A stretch of 64,000 bases of DNA from Legionella fallonii LLAP-10 (GTDB taxonomy: Bacteria; Pseudomonadota; Gammaproteobacteria; Legionellales; Legionellaceae). Position numbers and translations under genes: made by a program. The notes below the pieces were generated by a model. That model worked only from the letters and a program-made list of their open reading frames with translations. It ran no database searches and was not told the origin of the DNA. Of this stretch, positions 1 through 8,091 are shown piece by piece; position 1 is the stretch's first letter; every line of letters begins with the position of its first letter. The stretch spans positions 1,021,001 to 1,085,000 of the forward strand of contig NZ_LN614827.1 of the NCBI RefSeq assembly GCF_000953135.1. The letters run 5' to 3'.

Positions 1-72
1 GCTGTCGGCGCTCTCATGGGGATGGCTCTCATGTTGTTTACTTCGACATTAGAAAAAAAAGAAGATCAATAG
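1..72 (+). CDS. C-terminal fragment of an unknown, probably membrane protein
   Basis: Frame 1 is open from the window edge to TAG at 70-72 and encodes 23 residues. The sequence is a hydrophobic stretch rich in Ala, Gly, Met and Leu, then a charged tail ending EKKEDQ. That looks like the last membrane segment and cytoplasmic tail of an inner-membrane protein. Too little is present to assign a family. Confidence 0.5.
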   Translation, partial: AVGALMGMALMLFTSTLEKKEDQ

Positions 73-144
73 GAGTAGTGAGCACATATCTGCCAGAGTT
101 AGAATCATTTACTTGATTTTTATAAAATTATTCAAGGAAGATTA

Positions 145-573
145 ATGATGAGAAAAAATATCATTGCTGTTTTTTTGTTTGTTTTGGCCTCAGCAACTGG
201 GTTCGCGGCTATTAATAGTTCTGTTGTTCCTCTAAGCGGCGGTGGTAATGTGGCTGCAAATACTAGTGTAAGCATATCACTTAATGGAGTAGTTCCTTCC
301 GTTACCTATAATGTGGTTTGTTATATAGATACCTCCTATCCATTTCAGTATGTATTATTAGGCAGTAGTTTCACTGACACTACCAGTACTATTATTTCTT
401 ATAGCCTTAACGGTAATTACGTCATGCAAGATCAATTAATCCCTGGTCATAATATAGCTGTTATTGCGGGGAAATTCACTAATCCATCCACAGGATATAT
501 TGTGTTTACCAATCTTGATCAAACGAACCCATTTAATGTGAATAATTGCTTTGCAATACCGATACAAGCATAG
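145..573 (+). CDS. small secreted protein, unknown function
   Basis: 142 residues. The N-terminus is a clear Sec signal peptide (MRK, a hydrophobic stretch, then GFAA as the likely cleavage region). The mature part is rich in Ser, Thr, Asn and Val, has two Cys that could form a disulphide, and looks like a small beta-rich periplasmic or extracellular protein. GGAAG lies about 5 bases before the tandem ATG ATG, so either Met could start. The next gene has the same architecture and follows after 49 bases; the two may be co-transcribed distant paralogues. No family recognised. Confidence 0.75.
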   Translation: MMRKNIIAVFLFVLASATGFAAINSSVVPLSGGGNVAANTSVSISLNGVVPSVTYNVVCYIDTSYPFQYVLLGSSFTDTTSTIISYSLNGNYVMQDQLIPGHNIAVIAGKFTNPSTGYIVFTNLDQTNPFNVNNCFAIPIQA

Positions 574-622
574 GATCGGTATTGTTAGATTAATGTTATA
601 ACTTCGTTAAAAAAGGACTTAT

Positions 623-1084
623 ATGAAAAAAAAATGGAAGATTTATGCAGCATTCTCTATTTGGGGTGTGTCAACTAATCTTTTTGCTTTGGCCAATGCG
701 CCAATGCAACGAATTGATGTTGTCAATTTATTGTGGAACAGTGCTGTGGGGGGGAATGGAGGGTTGACTAATACGGCTGTAACTCTATCTTTTTATAATG
801 GTGCTTCAAAACCTTGTTTTACCACGACCCTCCAGTTTCAAGGGGCGGTTACTGTCTGGTCTGGTGTCGGTCAAAATTGTGTTGCTCCGGTAACAGATAT
901 AGCGATTACTCCGATTGCCGGACCTATTGGGTTGGTTTATCAAGCTCCAGCGGACTCTATAATTAGTACTAGTTATTATTCTACACAGCTGGTTGTTGGT
1001 CAGTTTACTGCCCCTGTATTTGATCCTACCAATGCAACACTAATGGCACCAGGGACAGTGCTTGCTACTATAACGAATTATTAG
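623..1084 (+). CDS. small secreted protein, unknown function
   Basis: 153 residues, starting at ATG with AAAGGA 5 bases upstream. The signal peptide is MKKKWK plus a hydrophobic segment ending near LFALA. The mature protein has two Cys residues, is rich in Thr, Ala and Val, and has little charge. It resembles its upstream neighbour in size and composition, which suggests a co-exported pair. No enzymatic motif is visible. Confidence 0.75.
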   Translation: MKKKWKIYAAFSIWGVSTNLFALANAPMQRIDVVNLLWNSAVGGNGGLTNTAVTLSFYNGASKPCFTTTLQFQGAVTVWSGVGQNCVAPVTDIAITPIAGPIGLVYQAPADSIISTSYYSTQLVVGQFTAPVFDPTNATLMAPGTVLATITNY

Positions 1085-1108
1085 TTAAGAATTAAAAATC
1101 AGTTGGCA

Positions 1109-1234
1109 TTACATATCATAATTCGAGACAGTCATTTCTTTTTCTGCCTCAATACCTTCATTTTCCAGCGCATAAGCTTTAAGCAAAATACAGAGGAAGA
1201 AATCTTTTAAATCGTTCTGGGTTCTACTCCCCAC
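1109..1234 (-). pseudogene. possible 41-residue ORF or gene remnant
   Basis: On the minus strand a GTG-started frame encodes a protein-like sequence (core NDLKDFFLCILLKAYALENE) ending in TAA at 1109-1111. An in-frame TAA lies just upstream of the GTG and no Shine-Dalgarno sequence is seen. Composition looks coding rather than random, so this may be the C-terminal remnant of a decayed gene downstream of the charged protein at 1276-1548. Weak call. Confidence 0.25.
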
Positions 1235-1275
1235 ATTTTCAGGTTTTGCGCTGGGACTGGATTAAGTTATCATTT

Positions 1276-1548
1276 TTATTCTTTGTTGGAGTTTTTCTCT
1301 ACCTCGTCCTTGTTTTCTTCTGGAGTAGTAATTGGTTTTTCTTGAGGTTTAGTTGGAGGTGTCGCTTTTTTTTCCTCTGGTTTTGTGGATTCTTTATTTT
1401 CTTCAGCAGGTGTTGCCTCGGTTTCGGCTCTTTTTTGTTTGTAGTCTTGAATTATTTCTTGCACGCTATTTTTGAGGCCTTTATAGAGTTTAGTGGTCAT
1501 TGAGGTTAGTTCTTTAAAGTCCGGCAATTTAGATTTGAAATCGCTCAT
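1276..1548 (-). CDS. small highly charged protein, unknown function
   Basis: 90 residues with no signal peptide. Residues 1-40 form an amphipathic helix (MSDFKSKLPDFKELTSM and following). The C-terminal half is low complexity, dominated by Lys, Glu, Pro and Thr with PEEKK/PTKPQEK-like units, and probably disordered. TAAACC and GAGGAAATAAACC lie before the ATG. The plus-strand frame over the same bases is strongly hydrophobic low complexity and reads as a shadow. Function unknown. Confidence 0.6.
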   Translation of the reverse strand: MSDFKSKLPDFKELTSMTTKLYKGLKNSVQEIIQDYKQKRAETEATPAEENKESTKPEEKKATPPTKPQEKPITTPEENKDEVEKNSNKE

Positions 1549-1618
1549 GGTTTATTTCCTCGTAAAAAAATATATTTATAATAAGTATATATCTTTATTT
1601 AATTTTTGGCATTTCTTG

Positions 1619-1750
1619 GAGCTTGTTAATTAACTCTACTAAAAATGAACACGAGCCTGCTTCGTTGCTTATGTATTTCTATGTACACTGCGCCGCAATG
1701 CCCGTAAATGACAGCATTGTTCTATTTTTAGCGAATTAATTAACAAGCTC
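1619..1750. repeat. 132-bp element with 15-bp terminal inverted repeats
   Basis: GAGCTTGTTAATTAA at 1619-1633 is the exact reverse complement of 1736-1750. The inverted homology continues inward with one indel (CTAAAAATGAACA against TGTTCTATTTTTAG). It lies between two minus-strand genes and is too short to code for a transposase, so it resembles a miniature inverted-repeat element. Confidence 0.55.
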
Positions 1751-1769
1751 TTAGGGGAGTTCCCCTAAG
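1750..1769 (-). terminator. hairpin downstream of sohB
   Basis: CTTAGGGG and CCCCTAAG form a perfect 8-bp stem around AGTT, 22 bases past the sohB stop on the minus strand. No uninterrupted U-run follows, so it may be a weak terminator or an mRNA 3' stabiliser. Confidence 0.4.
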
Positions 1770-1791
1770 AAGTACTAGTAAAAATAATTGA

Positions 1792-2733
1792 CTAGGCCCA
1801 TGGATGCATTAAATTCATTACTGGTTTAATGAGCTTATTTACTAAAGAAGTTTTAGGCTGAATCGTTAATTTAAACGCTTTAAAGTTTGCCATTTTTCCT
1901 ATGAGGTAGTCATCGCTAGTGGCCAATTTATCTACTAAACGTAGATCAAAAGCATCTTTGGCTAACCAGTGTTCCCCTGTAGAGACTTTGTCTATGTCAA
2001 GCTGACTACGATTAGATAGAACATATTCTCTGAACGCTGTATGTATTTTTTCCAGATCTTCTTGGAATTTTTTTCTTCCCTTTTCTGTGTTTTCAGCAAA
2101 AAGAGTTAAAGTGCGCTTATATTCCCCTGCCGTTAACAGCTCTATATCAACATTGTTTTTCTTTAACCAGCGATGAAAATTAGGGATTTGTGCCACTACA
2201 CCTATAGATCCTATGATTGCAAAAGGGGCGGCAATAATACTGTTTGCCACACAGGCCATTAAATACCCTCCACTTGCCGCTACTTTATCGATGCTGACGG
2301 TTAAAGGAATATTTTTTTCGCGAATTCGTTGCAGTTGGGCTGCAGCAAGTCCATAGCCGTTAACGGAACCTCCGGGGCTATCTAGTCGAACAAGTACTTC
2401 GTCTTCCTGCTTAGCAATGCTTAAAATAGCAGATACTTCCTCTCTGAGTTGTTCAACCTGTGATGCTTTAATGTCTCCATGAAAATCCAGGACATAAAGG
2501 GTGGGCTGTTTATTTTTACTTTTATCTTTTTTCTTTTTCTCAGTTTTTTTACCTAAAACCTCCTTTTGCATTAGTGAATGAATGTGTTCGTATTGTTCAT
2601 TGAGCGAGGTAACATCCAATTTATGCTTAGGTTTTCGGCCTAGAGCAAAAACGCCAGCAATAAGAACTAATATGGCAATAACAAGAGTGACTGTTTTTAA
2701 TAGAAACAACCCATATTGACTAAGAAATTCCAT
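1792..2733 (-). CDS. sohB: SohB-like signal peptide peptidase (S49 family inner-membrane protease)
   Basis: Clan SK, family S49 protease that cleaves peptides within or next to the inner membrane. The start chosen is MEFLSQYGLFLLKTV, which matches the usual SohB N-terminus and has AAGGG 5 bases upstream; the longer frame adds 18 residues without support. One N-terminal membrane anchor is followed by a charged Lys-rich linker, then the protease fold with DSPGGSV, the nucleophile Ser in AASGGYLMA and the general-base Lys in AGEYKRTLTLF. About 313 residues, slightly shorter than the E. coli protein. Divergent from ccmA. Confidence 0.9.
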   Translation of the reverse strand: MEFLSQYGLFLLKTVTLVIAILVLIAGVFALGRKPKHKLDVTSLNEQYEHIHSLMQKEVLGKKTEKKKKDKSKNKQPTLYVLDFHGDIKASQVEQLREEVSAILSIAKQEDEVLVRLDSPGGSVNGYGLAAAQLQRIREKNIPLTVSIDKVAASGGYLMACVANSIIAAPFAIIGSIGVVAQIPNFHRWLKKNNVDIELLTAGEYKRTLTLFAENTEKGRKKFQEDLEKIHTAFREYVLSNRSQLDIDKVSTGEHWLAKDAFDLRLVDKLATSDDYLIGKMANFKAFKLTIQPKTSLVNKLIKPVMNLMHPWA

Positions 2734-2872
2734 CATATCCCTTAAAAAAATAAAACAGATTATGGCGCTCCTATAACGACTTCGCAAGATAAACTAGGAT
2801 ATTGAATTCAAAAAACTTGTTTTGTTTTTTATTTATAGTTAGTCTCCACTTTTAAAGTGAATGATTTGACCT

Positions 2873-3475
2873 ATGCTTGACGTTATTGATCTTGATTTTG
2901 ACTACCAAGAGCAGCCTTTGCTAAAAAAGGTTACTTTTCATGTGCCTTCTGGGGGACTGCTGCACTTGCGAGGTGCTAATGGGTCTGGAAAAACCACGTT
3001 AATCAAGTTAATTGCAGGCTTATATCAACCGGAACAAGGACAAATTCTCTTTGCAAAGCAAAATATAGCAAATCATTTAGCAGCCTATCAGCGTCAGATA
3101 TGTTTTGTAGGTCATAAGACAGGCATTAATCCTTATCTCAGTTTGAGAGAAAATTGTTTCTTTGATCTTCATTATCAAGACGTTGATAGCAATATAGATA
3201 CACTGGTTTCAATTTTTAAATTGGGAAGTCATCTTGATTCCCCTTGTGGTTTGCTTTCTGCTGGACAAAGAAGGCAGGTGGGATTGCTTCGATTATGGAT
3301 GTCTGATGCTAAATTGTGGCTTCTGGATGAGCCTTTGGTTGCGTTGGATGATGCTGCTTTATCAATTATTATGGCTAAAATAGAGAATCACCGAAAGCAG
3401 GGGGGGGCTGTATTATTAACTTCTCATCAAAGCTTGCCTATGAGTAGTTCCGATTATCAGGAGTATCATTTGTGA
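2873..3475 (+). CDS. ccmA: haem exporter ATP-binding subunit CcmA
   Basis: ATPase of the CcmABCD complex, which releases holo-CcmE during cytochrome c maturation. The 200-residue single ABC domain matches the family length. Walker A is GANGSGKTT (residues 34-42), the signature is LSAGQRRQ and Walker B is LWLLDEP. Its end overlaps ccmB by 4 bases (TTTGTGACT context, the next gene starting on GTG), which suggests translational coupling. First gene of the ccm series, but separated from ccmC by about 3.9 kb. Confidence 0.95.
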   Translation: MLDVIDLDFDYQEQPLLKKVTFHVPSGGLLHLRGANGSGKTTLIKLIAGLYQPEQGQILFAKQNIANHLAAYQRQICFVGHKTGINPYLSLRENCFFDLHYQDVDSNIDTLVSIFKLGSHLDSPCGLLSAGQRRQVGLLRLWMSDAKLWLLDEPLVALDDAALSIIMAKIENHRKQGGAVLLTSHQSLPMSSSDYQEYHL

Positions 3476-4152
3476 CTTCCGGGTTCTCATTATTTTTAAG
3501 GTTATTTAAACGAGAATTACTTATTCAGGTGCGACAAATTAAGTTTTTAGTTAACTCTTGTTTATTTTTTTTGATGTTGTTATTTATTTTTCCACTGACG
3601 TTAAAACCGGAGTTAGCTTTAATGAGAACTATTGCTCCGGGGTTGATATGGATGGCTATGTTGTTATCGATGTTACTTTCAGCAGAGCGTTTATTTCAAC
3701 AAGATTACGAGCATGGAGTAATAGAGCAATGGCTTGTTTCAGGGCTACCATTAAATCTTATGGTTGCTGCTAAGGTAACAGCTCATTGGCTTTTCAATTT
3801 GTTACCCATAGTTATTTTATGTCCTCTTATTGCTATTCTATTTTCCTTTAGTCCATGGGAAACCTGGATATTAATACTTAGTCTTTTATGTGGAACACCC
3901 GCCTTATTATTTTTATGCGCCCTGGCTGCCGCTTTTGGAGTAGGGGTCAATCAACGAGGCGCTTTGATGGCTTTAATTTTATTACCTTTAACCCTGCCTT
4001 TACTCATATTTGGTAGCGCGACTTTAAATATTGCTATGCAAGGCTTGCCTATTAAAGGATATTTGGCTTTGCTGTTAGCTATGTCTGTTATTGCAGTAGG
4101 ATTTTTACCTTATGCTATTGCCGGAGTGATTCGTATAAGCCATGTCGATTAA
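3472..4152 (+). CDS. ccmB: haem exporter permease CcmB
   Basis: 226 residues with six hydrophobic segments, the size and layout of CcmB, the integral-membrane partner of CcmA. A conserved-looking N-terminus (FLRLFKRELLIQVRQ) is followed by a loop with LSAERLFQQDYEHGVIEQW, typical of the family. The GTG start overlaps the end of ccmA. The usual next gene, ccmC, does not follow; a glycosyltransferase gene starts 32 bases downstream. Confidence 0.95.
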   Translation: MTSGFSLFLRLFKRELLIQVRQIKFLVNSCLFFLMLLFIFPLTLKPELALMRTIAPGLIWMAMLLSMLLSAERLFQQDYEHGVIEQWLVSGLPLNLMVAAKVTAHWLFNLLPIVILCPLIAILFSFSPWETWILILSLLCGTPALLFLCALAAAFGVGVNQRGALMALILLPLTLPLLIFGSATLNIAMQGLPIKGYLALLLAMSVIAVGFLPYAIAGVIRISHVD

Positions 4153-4184
4153 ATTAAACTGATAAATAATGGATTAAATGTAAG

Positions 4185-5360
4185 ATGGCATTTCAACTCA
4201 ATACCCACTACCCACAGAATTTTTTTAGAGAGATAGAATGTAGGCAATTCAATCAGCCTGCTATTAAATTTTTGTCTCAACATTATCTGCTTTCTATAGT
4301 ATTTTTCTTTGTTTTGGGCAAATTACTTTATGTTTTTACTTATTTTATTTTGTTACAAGGACAGATTATTGAAAATAATTTAATAAACAACGTATGTCAT
4401 TGGGATTGTCAATGGTATAAGAATTTAATTTCTCATGGATACGACACGGTTGCTTATCCTATTGACGATAGCATGTTTTCAGGTCAAGCGAACTGGGCTT
4501 TTTTTCCATTATTTCCTCTGATCTCTAGAGGTCTTATCCAGATTTTTAATAGCGAATTTAGTGTTATTGTCTTGAATCAAATACTATTTTTTGCATCGAT
4601 GATTTTATTGTATCAATTTTGTGCTTCAAATTATTCAAAAAATATTGCTCTTATTGCTACATTGATTTTAGGAGTTAGTAGTGAAAATATTTATATATTG
4701 TCACTATATACAGAATCATTATTTATTTTTCTTTCGTTACTAACCCTTCATCTTATTACCAATAACAAATATGTTGCTGCAGCTATTTGCTGCGGCTTAC
4801 TCAGCGCAACAAAGGTTCAGGGGGCTGCCATGTCGTTGCCTTTGTTATTGTGCTATGCACGAAGCGGTAACTTTGCATTTACCAAAAAACGTGTTCTATC
4901 TTTATTGGTTCTGCTCGTTTTATCTCTATCTGGCTTATTGATTTATATGGTTTATTTAAAATTTCAAACGGGTGATTTTTTAGCTTTCTATAACATTCAA
5001 CAACAATGGGCGCGATTTCATACCAGTTGGTTGCATCCCGTGAAGGCGATTAAATCAATTCATGGAAATGCAATAGATACAGTGTTTGCTATCTTATCTA
5101 TGCTTCCTATTTTCTACTTCTATAGACAAAAACGATATAATGAGTTTCTTTTCCTGCTTTTGTGCTGGTTAATGGCCGTTTTATCACAGAATTTAATGGG
5201 GATTACCAGGTTTTTATTTGCTAATTATGCAATTTATATTTTTTTAGCTATTTGCAGTACGCGTACCAAAATTCTCTTTTTTTGTATGATTTCTGCCATT
5301 TTGTTTTTCAATATAACGATAACCTATTTATGGTTGATTGATTCAACGTATGCGATTTAA
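4185..5360 (+). CDS. PIG-V-like mannosyltransferase family membrane protein
   Basis: 391 residues with about nine to ten membrane segments. The first luminal/periplasmic loop carries HWDCQWYKNLISHGYD and NWAFFPLFPL, which match the W-D-x-x-W-Y and NWAFFPLFP motifs of the PIG-V family, lipid-linked-mannose-dependent GT-C enzymes. In bacteria such proteins are thought to modify surface glycans or proteins; the acceptor is unknown. Its position between ccmB and ccmC suggests insertion into the operon. Starts at ATG 4185 with only a weak ribosome site. Ends in a strong bidirectional terminator. Confidence 0.75.
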   Translation: MAFQLNTHYPQNFFREIECRQFNQPAIKFLSQHYLLSIVFFFVLGKLLYVFTYFILLQGQIIENNLINNVCHWDCQWYKNLISHGYDTVAYPIDDSMFSGQANWAFFPLFPLISRGLIQIFNSEFSVIVLNQILFFASMILLYQFCASNYSKNIALIATLILGVSSENIYILSLYTESLFIFLSLLTLHLITNNKYVAAAICCGLLSATKVQGAAMSLPLLLCYARSGNFAFTKKRVLSLLVLLVLSLSGLLIYMVYLKFQTGDFLAFYNIQQQWARFHTSWLHPVKAIKSIHGNAIDTVFAILSMLPIFYFYRQKRYNEFLFLLLCWLMAVLSQNLMGITRFLFANYAIYIFLAICSTRTKILFFCMISAILFFNITITYLWLIDSTYAI

Positions 5361-5364
5361 ATTT

Positions 5365-5396
5365 CGAGGCTCTTTCCAGAGCCTCGATTATTTTCT
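5365..5396. terminator. bidirectional intrinsic terminator
   Basis: TCGAGGCTCT and AGAGCCTCGA form a 10-bp perfect stem with loop TTCC, followed by TTATTTTC on the plus strand. It sits between the convergent mannosyltransferase and HExxH genes and can serve both. Confidence 0.85.
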
Positions 5397-5401
5397 AATA
5401 C

Positions 5402-6139
5402 CTAAAGTTTACTTCTAATAAAAGGCGCTGTTAGCGTTTTTCCTGCGTTTATAAACTCCTCACAGTCAGAGAATGGTGAGTCTTTGGGAAGAGAGGTCTT
5501 AATCAATTTTTGGGCAAAAAGAGTATTGCGTTGGGGCGTACTAACATTTGTAGAGGCAATAATAGGTGTAGAAACTAGGCTTATTGAGGGTAGCGGAGAC
5601 GCTTCAGGTTCTGGCTTTGGTGAAACTTTAATTTTTTCCATTAGAGAGGCCAGATATTTACTCTCGTGAACTCCCTGGCGGTAATAACTTAATCGAGAGT
5701 CAAAGTAAAAGTATACATCTGTTTCCGTACAACCATAAGAAAGTAAGTAGCCTGATTTTAGCAAGTGGAGGATGGCTTCAATTTCGAATATATAGGCGTT
5801 TGTTTCAGTATTATCTATTTGGGCTGCCACATTAAACGCATGACCTGTTTCATGGACGATGGCTCCTATTATTTGAATTGGCGCCTGATTAAACAAGCTA
5901 ATTTTTAAAGCAATAGTGCGGTCTACAATCCAATCACGATGTAATGAACCTAAAAGTTTAAATGTATTTTTATTAACAAAAACAGCAGGATTACCCCCGG
6001 CACCTAGAAAATCAATAGGTGGCGTTACTATATCTACGTTCAAATCAGGGATGGATGCGTGTATTCCATTATCAAGCCCATCATTGCCTATTTCACGACA
6101 TTCTTTAATAATTTTCTGAATGTGTTCACGTGTTAACAT
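5402..6139 (-). CDS. putative zinc-metalloprotease-like protein (HExxH), unknown
   Basis: About 245 residues with no signal peptide. The start at 6139 is fixed by AAGGAGGT 5 bases upstream; an upstream in-frame Met lacks such a site. Near the middle is AIVHETGHAFNVAA, a textbook HExxH zincin motif in a hydrophobic helix; a Glu or Asp about 20 residues later (TETNAYIFEIEA) could be the third ligand. The C-terminal third is Pro- and Ser-rich, linker-like. It lies alone on the minus strand inside the split ccm region. A cytoplasmic peptidase or a translocated effector are both possible; no family is recognised. Confidence 0.6.
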   Translation of the reverse strand: MLTREHIQKIIKECREIGNDGLDNGIHASIPDLNVDIVTPPIDFLGAGGNPAVFVNKNTFKLLGSLHRDWIVDRTIALKISLFNQAPIQIIGAIVHETGHAFNVAAQIDNTETNAYIFEIEAILHLLKSGYLLSYGCTETDVYFYFDSRLSYYRQGVHESKYLASLMEKIKVSPKPEPEASPLPSISLVSTPIIASTNVSTPQRNTLFAQKLIKTSLPKDSPFSDCEEFINAGKTLTAPFIRSKL

Positions 6140-6613
6140 GGGAACCTCCTTGTTGATTAAAGTAAGTTTCAAATATTTGTAATACTGAACAAATTTAATT
6201 CTTACTTCCCCAGTATCACGAATAAATATTTGTCAGTCAATATCCATTGAGATCATTTTGTTTTTTAATGAGGCACTACATAATATAGGTTGATTTTTGA
6301 ACATTTGAGGCTTATATCGTTTGCATGACTCATTTTTGAATTGCCGACGAAAGTCGACATCCAGTAGTTGTTTAAACTTCAATGGATACCGGTTTGCACC
6401 GATAATTCGTCTACAAGTAGCTTATAACTTATTGCTTATAATTATTATTTTGTTAAAGTGGCCGGGGATGTCTACCTTGGAATATCATGAAATTTCTTTT
6501 CTGACTCTGAGGATGCTGTTAAAGTGATAGGTTACAAGCAATATAGCAAAACTGCTCTCTTAGCCAATCTACAATAATGGGATAGAGTTTTAAAGCGATG
6601 ATTTACGAACACT
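6140..6613. other. intergenic region, no gene recognised
   Basis: AT-rich spacer holding the upstream regions of the HExxH gene and the exporter. A CGAC-GAAA-GTCG hairpin lies near 6349-6360. The short frames seen here have no ribosome site or protein-like composition. Confidence 0.4.
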
Positions 6614-8008
6614 ATGACACGATCTAAAAAACTTATAACAATGTTTACTGTTTCTTTGGCATTGTTTATGGACGTATTGGATACCAACATTATTAATACG
6701 GCTATTCCTACTATGGCACGTGATTTTTCGGTCAATCCAGTTGATTTAAAAATTGCACTTATTAGTTATTTATTAAGTTTGGCGTTATTTATTCCTATTA
6801 GTGGTTGGACTGCCGATAAATACGGCATTAAACGAATTTATATCAGCGCGATAGCACTATTCACCCTAAGCTCTTTTGGCTGTGGTTATGCACATACTTT
6901 GTCTGACCTCATTATTGCTCGCAGTTTCCAGGGAATTGGCGGGGCTTTTATGATCTCCTTAGGTCGGTTAATTGTTGCACGAACTTTTGAAAGGCATCAA
7001 TTGGTTGAAGCAATGAATACGGTAATTATCGTTGTTTCTCTTGCGGTGATGATAGGGCCATTTGTAGGTGGTGTTATTACGGAACATTTATCATGGCCGT
7101 GGATTTTTTGGATTAATATTCCTGCCGGAATTTTGGCCATTATCCTTGCTGTTTATGGTTTAAAGGATACGGCTCCAAAACGAGCACGTCCTTTTGATGC
7201 TCTTGGTTTTATCCTGTTTGGAGGAAGTTTAGCATTATTGTGTTTTTCATTATCTCAATTGAGTGAGTCAGGGGTTAACATACATTCAATTGTCTTAATG
7301 CTTTTGATTTCTCTTTTTATGTTTATCTCCTATTTTATTCATGCAAAAAATTATCCTCATCCCGTAATCAATACTAAGCTTTTTCGTTTTCGCACCTTTC
7401 GTGTTTCCGTGTTCGGTAATTTATGCGCACGATTAGGTTTTGGCGGAATGCCGTTTTTGTTGCCTTTGCTACAACAAATCGGCCTTGGTTTTAGTGCTCA
7501 ATTATCAGGGTTTTTATTAACTCCTATTGCTTTCGGTATTATTTGTTCCAAGCTGATTACTTTTCGTATTTTGCGTCAGCTTGGATATAAACGCTATTTG
7601 CTAATAAATACGCTGCTTATGGGAGTAGTTTTAGGCGCTTTTCAAATAATTAACAACGATACTCCAACTTATATTATTGCCAGCTTAACTTTTATTTTCG
7701 GTTTGTTTACTGCCGCTCAATTTACGGCGATGAACTCACTTGCTTTTGCTGAAATCAATGATGACGACTTGAGTGCTTTAACGAGCATTACTAGCACTAC
7801 TCAAGTATTAGCTCAAACATTTGGTGTGGCCTTTGGAGCTATTCTGCTGCGCTTTTATTCATCGCATGCAGTGCTCACGACAACAGTATTTCATCATGCC
7901 TTTTTTACCATGAGTATTATTACAATGCTTTCAGCAGGTATTTTTATTGGTTTGAAAGCAGATGATGGTCATGAGATGCTCGCCGAAGGAGGAGGGGAGT
8001 TTCATTAG
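6614..8008 (+). CDS. MFS exporter, DHA2 (EmrB/QacA, MdtD/HsrA-like) family
   Basis: 464 residues with twelve to fourteen hydrophobic segments. The N-terminal segment has LDTNIINTAIPTMARDF, the DHA2 motif D1 (LDxTIVNxALP), and motif A appears as GWTADKYGIKR. Motif C-like sequence follows in MIGPFVGGVITEHLSWPWIFWINIP. Closest in style to E. coli HsrA/MdtD. Expected to be a proton-driven inner-membrane exporter; the substrate cannot be read. Its stop overlaps the first bases of a GAGTTTGGAAAGAAGTCTA repeat. It separates ccmAB from ccmC and has its own upstream gap. Confidence 0.85.
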   Translation: MTRSKKLITMFTVSLALFMDVLDTNIINTAIPTMARDFSVNPVDLKIALISYLLSLALFIPISGWTADKYGIKRIYISAIALFTLSSFGCGYAHTLSDLIIARSFQGIGGAFMISLGRLIVARTFERHQLVEAMNTVIIVVSLAVMIGPFVGGVITEHLSWPWIFWINIPAGILAIILAVYGLKDTAPKRARPFDALGFILFGGSLALLCFSLSQLSESGVNIHSIVLMLLISLFMFISYFIHAKNYPHPVINTKLFRFRTFRVSVFGNLCARLGFGGMPFLLPLLQQIGLGFSAQLSGFLLTPIAFGIICSKLITFRILRQLGYKRYLLINTLLMGVVLGAFQIINNDTPTYIIASLTFIFGLFTAAQFTAMNSLAFAEINDDDLSALTSITSTTQVLAQTFGVAFGAILLRFYSSHAVLTTTVFHHAFFTMSIITMLSAGIFIGLKADDGHEMLAEGGGEFH

Positions 8009-8026
8009 AGTTTGGAAAGAAGTCTA
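8008..8026. repeat. solo end of the TAGACTTCTTTCGAAACTC repeat family
   Basis: GAGTTTGGAAAGAAGTCTA matches, with one or two changes, the terminal inverted repeat of the element at 59532-59629. Only one end is visible here, directly after the exporter stop codon. Confidence 0.45.
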
Positions 8027-8091
8027 TTAAATTTTGCGAAAGTTCTCAGGCGTGATAAAATCCCGTTCTTTTCCTGATTTTAATGTTTCCT

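Noticed and set aside
1246..1503. Plus-strand hydrophobic frame opposite the charged protein
   Set aside because: Extreme Phe/Trp/Leu composition arises from reading the Lys/Glu-rich gene on the other strand.
6397..6404. ACCGATAA resembling a FliA -10
   Set aside because: No -35 element at 11 bases; the nearest TAAA-like sequence is 17 bases away.
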